In this document: piece by piece, positions 36,001 through 44,910 of the stretch | Position numbering within the stretch: the first letter of the stretch is position 1 | Layout of the letters: every line of letters starts with the position of its first letter | Source: Riemerella columbina | GTDB lineage: Bacteria; Bacteroidota; Bacteroidia; Flavobacteriales; Weeksellaceae | Assembly: GCF_030517065.1 (NCBI RefSeq) | Contig: NZ_CP103950.1 | Coordinates: 1,054,001-1,118,000 of the forward strand | Direction: 5' to 3' | DNA length: 64,000 nucleotides | Position numbers and translations under genes: made by a program | The notes under the pieces: model-generated | The model's database searches: none | Seen by the model: the letters and a program-made list of their open reading frames with translations, nothing else | What the model was told of the DNA's origin: nothing

Positions 36001-36189
36001 TCAGAGCAGTATTTCTAATTCTCAATAATTTTCCATTATTAAGATAGCAAATTATAATCTATCAAATTTTTAAATCCCTCTTAGAGTTTTGTGTACCAGT
36101 TCTATAGGTGTTTTTTACAGAAATCTCGCTTATCTTTTTATAAAGTGTTCCAAAGGTTTTTACCAACTATTTTGAATATTAAATCTTTA

Positions 36190-36606
36190 TCACAAAAACC
36201 TCTCTTTCAAGCGTTCAAAAACGCGAGCATCTATGGGCAGTGGGAAAATATTTTCGCCAGAGATTGGGTGCCAGTCTACATGATCAATGTTAGGTTCGTG
36301 GATTTGTAGGGCTTCTATATTGAGCACTTTTACCAAATAATAAACCGTGAGAAGTTGCTCGTTTTCCCTAAACTTAGAGATTAAAAAATCTTCTTGGGTG
36401 TAGAAATGTTCTAAAACTTCAATTTCTAAATTAAGTTCTTCTCTAAATTCTCTATGCAGCGTTTCTATCAGTCCTTCGCCGTATTCTAAGCCGCCGCCAG
36501 GGAATTTAACGAGCGATATTCCAGCATATTTTTCCTTTAAAATAAGCACTTCTTGTTTCGCATTAAGGCAGATACCATAAGCCCGAACATTGATTTTATC
36601 TATCAT
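36190..36606 (-). CDS. Nudix hydrolase
   Basis: A 138-residue single-domain Nudix protein. The box reads GGGLEYGEGLIETLHREFREELNL in two parts: G-x5-E (GGLEYGE) and HREFREELNL, with Phe before REEL. It begins MIDKINVRAYGICLNAKQEV. An upstream in-frame ATG at 36681 is rejected because the extension lacks similarity and overlaps the divergent gene's promoter and start. Substrate unknown. Confidence 0.8.
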   Translation of the reverse strand: MIDKINVRAYGICLNAKQEVLILKEKYAGISLVKFPGGGLEYGEGLIETLHREFREELNLEIEVLEHFYTQEDFLISKFRENEQLLTVYYLVKVLNIEALQIHEPNIDHVDWHPISGENIFPLPIDARVFERLKERFL

Positions 36607-36623
36607 TTTTAAAATGTTTTTCT

Positions 36624-36631
36624 TATTTTTG
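36624..36631 (+). promoter_or_regulatory. -7 promoter box of the secreted propeller-like gene
   Basis: TATTTTTG, 24 nt upstream of the ATG at 36656, in the gap between divergent genes. Confidence 0.55.
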
Positions 36632-36655
36632 TGAACCACAAAGTAACTTATTTTT

Positions 36656-37534
36656 ATGGTCAAATCACAAATTTTTGCCACTTTTGTTGTCTTCTTTTTT
36701 GCTCATTCTTCTCAGGCGCAGGAACTACAATTTTTAAAATTGAAAAAATACAGAATAACGCGTTTGGCAGATGCACTCAATGAAACTTCGGGACTTACCG
36801 AAATAGATGGCGATTTAATTTCGTTTAATGATAGCGGCAATGCTCCAGATTTGTACATCATTAACCCTGAAACTGGGGAGGCTATACGCAGAACCACCAA
36901 TGCAAAAAACTACGATTGGGAAGCGGTGACCAACGATGGCAAAAATCTCTACATCGGTGATATTGGGAATAATATGGGGAACAGGACGAACTTGGGCGTG
37001 TATAGAATTCCGTACACCGAAGAAGGAGCGCTAAACTATGATCAATACTATACTTTTCAGTACGCGCGGCAGAAAGAATTGCAGCCGCTCAATAGGAAAA
37101 ACAACTACGATGCGGAGTCGATGGTTTATCACCGAGGGCATCTTCAGATTTTTTCTAAAGAATGGCAATCTTATGATACCAAGCACTATGAACTTCGCCT
37201 TGATGATGAAAAAAAGCAAAGTTTAGAACCCTTAGAAACCTATCATTTAGGTTATTTGGCAACAGATGCTACTTATTATAATGGACAACTTTACATCATC
37301 GGCTATACCAAAAAAGCAGAGGTTTACCTTAGTGTCTTTACCGAAACCCAGCCTAACCGCTTTTTTGAAGCTCCACCGAAAAAATATTACCTTGGGATGA
37401 GTTTTAAATTAGGACAGATAGAAGGCATCACCGCAACACCAAAAGGGCTCTACATTTCTGGCGAACGCTTCAAAACTAAAATTAGCGATGCCAAACAGCC
37501 GCTTTATTTTTTGCCATATCATAAACTTAAATAA
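36656..37534 (+). CDS. Secreted beta-propeller-like protein, function unknown
   Basis: A 292-residue protein with a signal peptide (FATFVVFFFAHSSQAQ, cleavage after about residue 22). The mature part has repeated strands with aromatic and Asp/Gly turns: DLISFNDSGNAPDLYIINP, NLYIGDIGNNMGNR, LQIFSKEWQSYDTKHYEL, GQLYIIGYTKK, KGLYISGERF, typical of a propeller fold. It resembles flavobacterial extracytoplasmic proteins of unknown role. No type IX sorting domain or lipobox is visible. Confidence 0.6.
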   Translation: MVKSQIFATFVVFFFAHSSQAQELQFLKLKKYRITRLADALNETSGLTEIDGDLISFNDSGNAPDLYIINPETGEAIRRTTNAKNYDWEAVTNDGKNLYIGDIGNNMGNRTNLGVYRIPYTEEGALNYDQYYTFQYARQKELQPLNRKNNYDAESMVYHRGHLQIFSKEWQSYDTKHYELRLDDEKKQSLEPLETYHLGYLATDATYYNGQLYIIGYTKKAEVYLSVFTETQPNRFFEAPPKKYYLGMSFKLGQIEGITATPKGLYISGERFKTKISDAKQPLYFLPYHKLK

Positions 37535-37536
37535 TG

Positions 37537-37544
37537 TATCTTTG
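37537..37544 (+). promoter_or_regulatory. -7 promoter box of the polyprenyl synthase gene
   Basis: TATCTTTG right after the upstream stop codon, 42 nt before the start. Confidence 0.6.
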
Positions 37545-37586
37545 TAATTCTAAAACTGTTTAATTATTTTACCCTAAACAACATCC

Positions 37587-38564
37587 GTGGCAAATATAGT
37601 AGAAGAAATTAAAAAGCCGATTAACCAAGAAATGAAACTTTTTGAAAAAAAGTTTTATGAATCTATGAAGAGCAAAGTGCCTCTTTTAGATAAGGTAACC
37701 CGCTTTATAGTCACCACCAAAGGCAAACAGATGCGCCCTATGTTCGTGTTTCTGTGCGCGCGGTTGGTGGGCGAGGTGAATGAGAAAACCTACCGTGGCG
37801 CCTCTATGATAGAGCTGATCCACACTGCAACTTTGGTGCATGATGATGTGGTGGATGAGAGTTTTAAACGCCGAAATTTCTTCTCCATCAATGCCCTTTG
37901 GAAGAATAAAATTGCCGTGTTGGTGGGGGATTATTTACTTTCAAAATCGGTGTTGCTTTCCACAGATCATCAGGATTTTGATCTTTTAGCCGTGATTTCC
38001 AACACCATTAGAGAGATGTCCGAAGGCGAATTGCTTCAACTGGAAAAAGCCCGAAAATTGGATATTACAGAAGAGGTTTATTACGAAATTATCCGCCAAA
38101 AAACAGCCACTTTAATTGCGGCGTGTTGTGAGGTTGGGGTGCTTTCTAACGGTGTAGCTCCAGAGGTGGCACAAAAGATGAAAACCTTCGGAACCCTTAC
38201 TGGGATGGCATTTCAGATTAAAGACGATTTGTTTGATTACCTGTCTAATAACATTATCGGCAAGCCTGTGGGCATAGATATTAAGGAACAAAAAATGACT
38301 TTGCCCCTCATATATGCCTTAAAAACCGCTAACGAAAAAGATAGAAAATACTATTACAACAGCATAAAACGCTATAATAACGATGCCAAGCGTGTGAAAG
38401 AACTCATTGATTTTGTGAAAAAATCGGGAGGCTTGGATTATGCCATAGGGATGATGAAGGACTTCCAGCAAAGGGCGCAAGCTATTTTAGATGAGTTTCC
38501 AGAATCCGAGGCTAAGAAATCGTTAAGCCTAATGCTGACTTATGTTATAGAGCGAAAGTTCTAA
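37587..38564 (+). CDS. Polyprenyl (octaprenyl-type) diphosphate synthase
   Basis: A 325-residue all-helical trans-isoprenyl diphosphate synthase. The first Asp-rich motif is LVHDDVVDES (DDxxD), the second FQIKDDLFDYL (DDxxD); GKQMRPM is the conserved allylic-binding block. It extends farnesyl diphosphate with isopentenyl units to make the side chain of menaquinone; chain length is not readable by eye. Translation starts at GTG 37587 (VANIVEEIKKPI), since homologues share this N-terminus and no ATG fits. Confidence 0.88.
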   Translation: MANIVEEIKKPINQEMKLFEKKFYESMKSKVPLLDKVTRFIVTTKGKQMRPMFVFLCARLVGEVNEKTYRGASMIELIHTATLVHDDVVDESFKRRNFFSINALWKNKIAVLVGDYLLSKSVLLSTDHQDFDLLAVISNTIREMSEGELLQLEKARKLDITEEVYYEIIRQKTATLIAACCEVGVLSNGVAPEVAQKMKTFGTLTGMAFQIKDDLFDYLSNNIIGKPVGIDIKEQKMTLPLIYALKTANEKDRKYYYNSIKRYNNDAKRVKELIDFVKKSGGLDYAIGMMKDFQQRAQAILDEFPESEAKKSLSLMLTYVIERKF

Positions 38565-38609
38565 AATTTAAAAAGAAATACTTAACTTTGAAGGGTTATT
38601 TTTGAAATT

Positions 38610-39161
38610 ATGCAAGATACTTCTCAACAGTTTGATGCGGTACTTCACATCTGCCGAGAGCTTTTTAGGAAGAAATTACAAGATTATGGTGCCGCTTGGC
38701 GGGTGATGCGCCCCAGCTCTATTACCGATCAGATTTTTATTAAAGTCAATAGAATCAGGACTTTACAAGAGTCCGATGTTCGGATGGTAGATGAAAGTGA
38801 GGAGGAAGAATTTATCGCCATTGTCAATTATGCGATCATTGGATTAGTGCAGTTAGAGTGGGGGACAGCGGAACATTTGGAAGCCGATACAGCCCAAATT
38901 TTAGAGGCTTATGATGATTATAAAAACAAAGCCAAAGCCTTGATGCTTCGTAAAAACTACGATTATGGCGAGGCTTGGCGGAGTATGCGCGTGTCTTCCA
39001 TTACGGATTTAATTTATCAGAAAGTACTGCGTACCAAGCAGATAGAAGATAATCACGGAAAAACATTGGTATCCGAAGGTTTAGATGCCAATTATTACGA
39101 TATGCTAAATTATGCGGTGTTTTGTCTTATTAAAATGAAAATAACCGAAGAGAATGCTTAA
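38610..39161 (+). CDS. DUF1599 protein (nucleotide-modification-associated domain)
   Basis: A 183-residue protein made of two similar halves: KLQDYGAAWRVMRPSSITDQ (about 20-39) and KNYDYGEAWRSMRVSSITDL (about 110-129), each followed by a helical I-x-K-V-x-R pattern. This duplicated unit is DUF1599. Function is unproven. Its 3' end overlaps the start of the next gene by 8 bp. The order DUF1599, BT_3928-like, TpiA is common in Bacteroidota. Confidence 0.82.
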   Translation: MQDTSQQFDAVLHICRELFRKKLQDYGAAWRVMRPSSITDQIFIKVNRIRTLQESDVRMVDESEEEEFIAIVNYAIIGLVQLEWGTAEHLEADTAQILEAYDDYKNKAKALMLRKNYDYGEAWRSMRVSSITDLIYQKVLRTKQIEDNHGKTLVSEGLDANYYDMLNYAVFCLIKMKITEENA

Positions 39162-40230
39162 ACGATTGCTAAGATTTGCCGTTGGCTTTTTATTTATCTT
39201 ATCAGGCGGTGTAAAGGCGGTTGACATCCGAGGTTTTGCGTTTAAATTAGAAGAATATTTTTCTGCACAAGTCTTTGACCTGCCTTTTTTAGAAGCTTGG
39301 GCACTTCCAATCGCTGCCATTGTGGTGATGTTAGAAATAGCCTTAGGCTTAATGCTTTTGCTTGATATTCGCTTGAAATGGACTTTGAGATATTTAACAA
39401 TATTGTGTCTATTTTTTGCATTTTTGACATTTTACTCGGCGTATTATCATGTGGTGACAGATTGCGGTTGCTTCGGTGATGCAATAAAACTGAGCCCTTG
39501 GCAAAGTTTCTGGAAAGATATTATTTTATTAGCTTTATTGATTTTAATTGGGTGGCTATACCGACATCAATTTTCTACGAAAGCACAATCTTACCGCTAT
39601 TCTTTTTTAGCTTTGGGCTTGATTAGCGGACTTTGGCTGATGATTTACGGTTGGAGATATGAACCTGCTATTGATTTTAGAGATTATAAAATAGGAACGG
39701 ATTTGCTTAGTGAAAAACAGAAAATTGCCGCTCATCCTTCAGAATATAAAACTGTCTATACACTCAAAAATAAGAAAAATAAAACAGAGATTACGGTCAA
39801 TCAAGATGAGTACATCAACCAAAATTATTGGCAAAATCCAGATTGGGAAATCCAAGAAGATCAAACCACCAATCAATTGGTGAAACAAGGATATGTATCT
39901 GAAATCGTGAAGTTTAAGATTGAAAATCAACAGGGCGAAGATGTTACGGACAGCCTATTAACAGCGCCAAAAGCGGTGTTGGTATTCTCATATCAGCCTG
40001 ATCACGCCGATGCGCAACTCCTCGCCGATGTGGAAGAAAAAGTGGCTCAATTGAAAAAGATAACCGTTTATGGCATTTCTACTAATCCTCAAACTTTTAA
40101 AATATTGCCCAATGGGCTGATGGATGGCACGGCAATAAAGACAATTGCGAGAAGTAATCCTTTTGTTTTGGTGCTAAAGCGAGGAAAAATTGTAGATAAA
40201 ATGCCAGCGCGAGATTTTATAAATCAATAA
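39154..40230 (+). CDS. BT_3928-like membrane protein: DoxX/MauE-type plus thioredoxin-like
   Basis: A 358-residue protein. The first ~150 residues form four transmembrane helices of the DoxX/MauE type (LLRFAVGFLFILSGGVKAVD, then AIVVMLEIALGLMLLLDI), with TDCGCFGDAIKLSPWQSFW, a Cys pair typical of the MauE group involved in redox delivery. The C-terminal ~110 residues (KAVLVFSYQPDHADAQLLAD) look like a thioredoxin fold without the CxxC motif. Its role is unknown. It is translationally coupled to DUF1599. Confidence 0.8.
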   Translation: MLKRLLRFAVGFLFILSGGVKAVDIRGFAFKLEEYFSAQVFDLPFLEAWALPIAAIVVMLEIALGLMLLLDIRLKWTLRYLTILCLFFAFLTFYSAYYHVVTDCGCFGDAIKLSPWQSFWKDIILLALLILIGWLYRHQFSTKAQSYRYSFLALGLISGLWLMIYGWRYEPAIDFRDYKIGTDLLSEKQKIAAHPSEYKTVYTLKNKKNKTEITVNQDEYINQNYWQNPDWEIQEDQTTNQLVKQGYVSEIVKFKIENQQGEDVTDSLLTAPKAVLVFSYQPDHADAQLLADVEEKVAQLKKITVYGISTNPQTFKILPNGLMDGTAIKTIARSNPFVLVLKRGKIVDKMPARDFINQ

Positions 40231-40260
40231 AAAAATCATTAAAAATTAAAAAATAAAATA

Positions 40261-40611
40261 ATGCAAAAGTCAAATAAATCTATAGCGGGTTATCATTTAT
40301 TGATGATACTTTCGGCGGTAGATTATGAATTTCAGCCAGAAGAAGGCTTGGTTATTAGAGAGTATTTAGCCGAAGAGTTTCCTTTTAGAATGAATTTGGA
40401 TAATGAGATGGCGATTATCGCAAATTTACAACCTGAAGCGTGGAAAGATCATTTTGAATTCCATGCCCATTGTTTTTTAGATGATTCTACGGAAGAGGAG
40501 CGCAAGAGATTTGCGAAATTCGCAAAATCTTTGATAAAAGCTGATCAAGAAGTCACGGAAAGAGAGCATCAGTTCTATCAACTGATGAAAACGATTTGGA
40601 AATTAAACTAA
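40261..40611 (+). CDS. TerB-like tellurite-resistance-domain protein
   Basis: A 116-residue all-helical protein with the TerB pattern: ILSAVDYEFQPEEGLVIREY (acidic DxxFxxEE) and SLIKADQEVTEREHQFY (ADxxVTxxE). TerB-domain proteins bind metal ions and act in stress responses. It lies 30 bp after the BT_3928-like gene and 15 bp before tpiA, in one operon. Confidence 0.75.
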   Translation: MQKSNKSIAGYHLLMILSAVDYEFQPEEGLVIREYLAEEFPFRMNLDNEMAIIANLQPEAWKDHFEFHAHCFLDDSTEEERKRFAKFAKSLIKADQEVTEREHQFYQLMKTIWKLN

Positions 40612-40626
40612 TTAAATCATTATAAA

Positions 40627-41379
40627 ATGAGAAAAAATATCGTTGCAGGAAACTGGAAAATGAATAAAACCTATCCTGAAGCTCAACAATTGATGAATGA
40701 ACTTTTAGAGTACACGCAAAATCATCAGCCGAATTGCGAGGTTATGATTGCGCCACCAGCATTGTATCTTATCCCTGCCCAAGCCCTACTGAAGGGGAAA
40801 GTGGGCGTTTATGCTCAAGATATTTCTGAGTATGGAAGTGGGGCTTACACAGGTGAAATTTCGGCGGATATGCTGAAATCGGTGGATGCCAATGGCAGTA
40901 TTATCGCGCATTCTGAGAGAAGGCAATACCACGGCGAAACCGACAGTCACGCCAATAGAAAGATTAAAAACCTCTTGGATAGAGGGCTTACGCCGATTTA
41001 TTGCAATGGTGAAAATCTTGAAGAGCGGAAATCAGGTCGCTATTTAGAAGTGATTAAAAACCAAACCGAAGTGGCGCTATTTACGCTAAGTGCGGAAGAG
41101 ATTAAAAAAGTGGTTATCGCTTATGAGCCTGTTTGGGCGATAGGTACTGGCGAAACGGCATCTGCAGAGCAAGCGCAAGAGGTGCACGCGTACATCAGAA
41201 ATTTGATTGCTGAAAAGTATGGTCGCGAGGTGGCGGAAGAAATTTCCATCCTCTACGGCGGTTCGGTAAAACCAAATAATGCTAAAGAAATATTCTCTCA
41301 GCCTGATGTAGATGGCGGATTGATTGGAGGTGCAGCGCTTAATATTGAGGATTTCTCTAAAATTATAGAAGCTTTTTAA
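40627..41379 (+). CDS. tpiA: Triosephosphate isomerase
   Basis: A 250-residue TIM barrel with all catalytic residues: Asn/Lys in AGNWKMNKT, His in IIAHSERRQYHGE, and Glu in AYEPVWAIGTGETA, plus the phosphate-binding LYGGSVKPNN and GLIGGAALN. It interconverts glyceraldehyde-3-phosphate and dihydroxyacetone phosphate. The usual CxGE turn reads YCNGENLEERKSG. It ends the DUF1599 operon before a strong terminator. Confidence 0.97.
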   Translation: MRKNIVAGNWKMNKTYPEAQQLMNELLEYTQNHQPNCEVMIAPPALYLIPAQALLKGKVGVYAQDISEYGSGAYTGEISADMLKSVDANGSIIAHSERRQYHGETDSHANRKIKNLLDRGLTPIYCNGENLEERKSGRYLEVIKNQTEVALFTLSAEEIKKVVIAYEPVWAIGTGETASAEQAQEVHAYIRNLIAEKYGREVAEEISILYGGSVKPNNAKEIFSQPDVDGGLIGGAALNIEDFSKIIEAF

Positions 41380-41396
41380 AATTATTGCATTGGATT

Positions 41397-41436
41397 AAAA
41401 AAGCCATTTCAAATCATTTGAAATGGCTTTTTTTGT
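41397..41436. terminator. Bidirectional terminator after tpiA
   Basis: 16-bp perfect stem AAAAAGCCATTTCAAA / TTTGAAATGGCTTTTT with a 3-nt loop, between the convergent tpiA and ychF. Confidence 0.92.
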
Positions 41437-41486
41437 GAATTTTTAAATTTACGAAATCAATAAATTATCGCGAGTAATTTTAAATT

Positions 41487-42578
41487 TTATACATTAAATC
41501 TAAAGTGCATAATATCACCATCTTGAACGATGTATTCTTTACCTTCCACGGATAGTTTTCCAGCTTCTTTCACTTTAACTTCGGAACCATAGTTGATGAA
41601 ATCATCGTATTTGATCACTTCGGCACGGATAAAGCCTTTTTCAAAATCGGTGTGGATTACGCCTGCGGCTTGTGGTGCTGTCCAGCCTCTGCCAATGGTC
41701 CAAGCACGGACTTCTTTTACGCCTGCGGTAAAGTAGGTTTGGAGTTTCAATAATTCGTAGGCTTTTCTGATCAAACGGTTAACGCCAGGTTCCTCTAATC
41801 CCAATTCTTCTAAGAACATTTGGCGTTCCTCAAAGGTTTCTAATTCATTGATGTCGGCTTCTATTTGTGCAGCTAAAACGACCACTTCGGCACCTTCTTT
41901 TTGAGCGATTTCTTCCACTTTGGCTACCCATTCGTTGCCGTTTTTTATTGAATTTTCATCCACATTGCAAACATAAAGCACGGGTTTTTTGGTCAACAAT
42001 TGAACTTCGTCAATGATAGGACGCGTGATATCATCGGTTTCAAATTCTCGAGCATTTCTGCCATTTTCTACGAATTCTAAAATATTTTTTAGCGTTTCGT
42101 ATTTCTGAATATCTTCTTTTTTACCCGATTTAATGAATTTTTTAGCTTTTTCAACTGCTTTGGTTAGTGTTTCAATATCTTTAAGCTGAAGTTCTATATC
42201 AATAATCTCCTTATCTCTTACAGGATCTACGGAGCCTTCTACATGGACGATGTTTCCGTTTTCAAAGCATCGTAATACATGGATAATCGCCTCACACTCA
42301 CGGATGTTAGCCAAAAATTGGTTGCCTAAACCTTCGCCACGGCTGGCACCTTTTACTAATCCTGCGATGTCTACAATCTCCACCACGGCAGGCAGCACAC
42401 GCTCTGGATTGACTAGTTTTTCTAATTCAAATAAGCGCTGATCAGGCACAGACACGGTTCCTAAATTGGGTTCTATGGTACAAAAAGGATAGTTGGCACT
42501 CTGTGCTTTGGCGTTACTTAGGCAGTTAAACAGCGTTGATTTCCCTACATTGGGCAATCCTACAATTCCACATTTCAT
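41487..42578 (-). CDS. ychF: Redox-regulated ATPase YchF
   Basis: A 363-residue Obg-family P-loop protein: G1 GLPNVGKSTLFNCLS, G3 DIAGLVKGASRGEGLGN, and the C-terminal TGS domain ending YIVQDGDIMHFRFNV. YchF prefers ATP to GTP and binds ribosomes. An in-frame ATG at 42605 is rejected because the -7 promoter box (42603-42610) overlaps it and the standard protein starts MKCGIVGLPN. Confidence 0.95.
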   Translation of the reverse strand: MKCGIVGLPNVGKSTLFNCLSNAKAQSANYPFCTIEPNLGTVSVPDQRLFELEKLVNPERVLPAVVEIVDIAGLVKGASRGEGLGNQFLANIRECEAIIHVLRCFENGNIVHVEGSVDPVRDKEIIDIELQLKDIETLTKAVEKAKKFIKSGKKEDIQKYETLKNILEFVENGRNAREFETDDITRPIIDEVQLLTKKPVLYVCNVDENSIKNGNEWVAKVEEIAQKEGAEVVVLAAQIEADINELETFEERQMFLEELGLEEPGVNRLIRKAYELLKLQTYFTAGVKEVRAWTIGRGWTAPQAAGVIHTDFEKGFIRAEVIKYDDFINYGSEVKVKEAGKLSVEGKEYIVQDGDIMHFRFNV

Positions 42579-42602
42579 ATTGTTGTTATCTCTTATATTT
42601 TG

Positions 42603-42610
42603 CAAATATA
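42603..42610 (-). promoter_or_regulatory. -7 promoter box of ychF
   Basis: TATATTTG followed by C on the minus strand, 24 nt upstream of the chosen ychF start. Confidence 0.65.
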
Positions 42611-42754
42611 CATAAGTTAAAACTATTTTTAGGGATGAAAGTTTTAAATTGTGCTGGTTTTTTACTTGGTAGAGATTAAATCAATTTTAAATTATTATTA
42701 AAACACTATTTTTATTAAAAAAAATATTTTTTTTGCTCCTTTTTTAGGGTTTTA

Positions 42755-44035
42755 TCATCGCTTATAAAATTCAATCGTTTTTTCAATAGCCTCCGTACAA
42801 ACAGGGCAAAAACCATGCGGCACATTAGATGCCATTCTGCAATCTAAGGCAGGGCTATAAATGCCTTTTGGCGTGTAGCCTCCACCTTCAAAAACGCCTA
42901 CCTTGTCTTTGTACATCGGAATTCTTGGAGTAGGGATGGGCGTGTTTTTGTCGATGTGTTTTGCCCATTTAGACTTGAAATTAACCAATGTGGTGAGGTT
43001 GGGTTCCCAAGGCTCTACTTTTAGATTGTAAAAATCTTCAGTACCTCCAGAATTATTATAATATTCATCACCTAAACCTACGAAACCATGCCCAAATTCG
43101 TGGACAAAAACTTTATCCGAAGTGCTATCATCAGCCGAAACCAAGTTCATCACATTATAAAAGCCACCGCCACCATATCTATCAGTATTCACAATGACGA
43201 AAATTTGATCATAAGGTACATTTGCTGCGATATCCGCAATTTTAAAAAGAGAAAGTGTAGTCAAATAACGCGGTGTTCCAAAGGTGTAAAATGTAGAATT
43301 TAACACGGTGTTTTTATAAATATTTTCTCCAGGAATATCCGTTCCAGACTCTACCGAAGGTGCTTGGATGGTGTAAATATTGAAATCTTGGCGATGCGCA
43401 TTAAAAGGCGGAATTTTCATCATATAATCGATGAATTTTTTAGCATCTTGGTTAAATTTCTCTATTTCGGCTTCGGTATAACCTTCGGAAATAATTGCAA
43501 TATCTACTGCGTTTTTAGGATGTTGATTGCCGTATCGCAAACTTTTATAAGGTGTTGGCTTTTCGTTGATAATACGCATATCCTGTGGCGAAATCTTTTC
43601 AGAAAACAGATTAACGAATTTTCCATCTCGGTTTCTTGCCTGCACTTCTACAATAATATTATGCTTAGGATAAGGCATTTGTATGGTGTTTTCAAAAGTC
43701 CGATAGCGATGCTTAGCCTCTTCCGTAGATTGCCATTCTTTAAAAATAGGGCTAAAACCTTTCGAAAAAATCAATTGTCCTGTGGTTTCATCTTTGGCTA
43801 AAATTCGATAATTGCCATAATCTGGGAAAAATAATTGGTGAACAGTGCCTCCACCATAATAAGGTTCGTGTTTGAGTTGGTAGAGTGTAACTTGCTCATT
43901 TTCATAGTTTCCACTAAGGATTAAGTCAATCCTCAAACTGCCTTCATCGAAAAAATCATCATATTTGATATTCTGGGCATAACTCAAAGCGATACAACAG
44001 AAACTTAAGGTAAATAAAAATCTTTTTATCATCAT
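42755..44035 (-). CDS. Secreted peptidase M64 (IgA-peptidase-like metalloprotease)
   Basis: A 426-residue protein with a signal peptide (FLFTLSFCCIALSYAQ) and the M64 zinc site HEFGHGFVGLGDEYY (HExxHxxxGxxD). NAVDIAIISEGYTEAEIEKF and GGGGFYNVMNLVSA are conserved family blocks; the C-terminus has a Cys pair (GFCPVC). It is predicted to be exported and to degrade proteins outside the cytoplasm; similarity to IgA protease is in fold, not in proven specificity. The longer frame from 44053 overlaps the promoter box, so 44035 (or 44032) is used. Confidence 0.85.
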   Translation of the reverse strand: MMIKRFLFTLSFCCIALSYAQNIKYDDFFDEGSLRIDLILSGNYENEQVTLYQLKHEPYYGGGTVHQLFFPDYGNYRILAKDETTGQLIFSKGFSPIFKEWQSTEEAKHRYRTFENTIQMPYPKHNIIVEVQARNRDGKFVNLFSEKISPQDMRIINEKPTPYKSLRYGNQHPKNAVDIAIISEGYTEAEIEKFNQDAKKFIDYMMKIPPFNAHRQDFNIYTIQAPSVESGTDIPGENIYKNTVLNSTFYTFGTPRYLTTLSLFKIADIAANVPYDQIFVIVNTDRYGGGGFYNVMNLVSADDSTSDKVFVHEFGHGFVGLGDEYYNNSGGTEDFYNLKVEPWEPNLTTLVNFKSKWAKHIDKNTPIPTPRIPMYKDKVGVFEGGGYTPKGIYSPALDCRMASNVPHGFCPVCTEAIEKTIEFYKR

Positions 44036-44050
44036 ATTAAAATTATGTAG

Positions 44051-44058
44051 CAAATTTA
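44051..44058 (-). promoter_or_regulatory. -7 promoter box of the M64 peptidase gene
   Basis: TAAATTTG followed by C on the minus strand, 15 nt upstream of the ATG at 44035. Confidence 0.55.
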
Positions 44059-44409
44059 ATAAAAATATTTATTATTTTAAGGGAAAATTGATTTTTAAAT
44101 GCTGATGGATTTATTTATTATTTTTCAAATTTTCATATAGTTTTTTATATTTTCTATACTTAAAAATAAAATAATTGGTAATGAGTGGGTGTCAAATTAC
44201 AAATAAAATGACATTCAGCCGTTGATAAGTAATGTCCAACATATTATTCATAACTTGCATAATTTTTACGCATACCAAAATATTGTATCCATGATTATTT
44301 AAAATTATTTTTAATTTTGTGAATTATTCTGTTTTTTTTATAGTTCGTAAATATAATAAAAAAAATTGGAATTATTTTATATTTTGGGGTAAAGTTTTTA
44401 CTTAAAACT
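44059..44409. other. AT-rich stretch without recognisable genes
   Basis: About 350 bp of very AT-rich DNA between the M64 promoter and the CRISPR relic. I see no gene, RNA or clear hairpin in it. Confidence 0.6.
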
Positions 44410-44511
44410 CTTTTGAATTTTATTACTTTTGCGATAGTTCGCAACTTATAACAAAACGCCAATTCTACGCTCTGGCTTTTGAATTTTATTACTTTTGCGA
44501 TAGTTCGCAAC
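44410..44511 (+). CRISPR. Relic CRISPR array: two 36-bp repeats, one 30-bp spacer
   Basis: Copies at 44410-44445 and 44476-44511 are identical and match the 3' 36 bases of the main repeat with a few changes (CTTTTGAATTTTATTAC then TTTTGCGATAGTTCGCAAC). The 30-bp spacer is 44446-44475. The sequence after the second copy, CCTCAAAAAATAACCTACT, is the same as after the last repeat of the main array. TACTTTTG is kept in each copy, so they may still be promoters. Confidence 0.85.
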
Positions 44512-44512
44512 C

Positions 44513-44842
<330 letters not shown>

Positions 44843-44910
44843 TTAGTTTGGAGCATAAAAGGTATTCTGTTATTGGGGTTAATCAATTGATAACCAGCTT
44901 TCCTCGCACC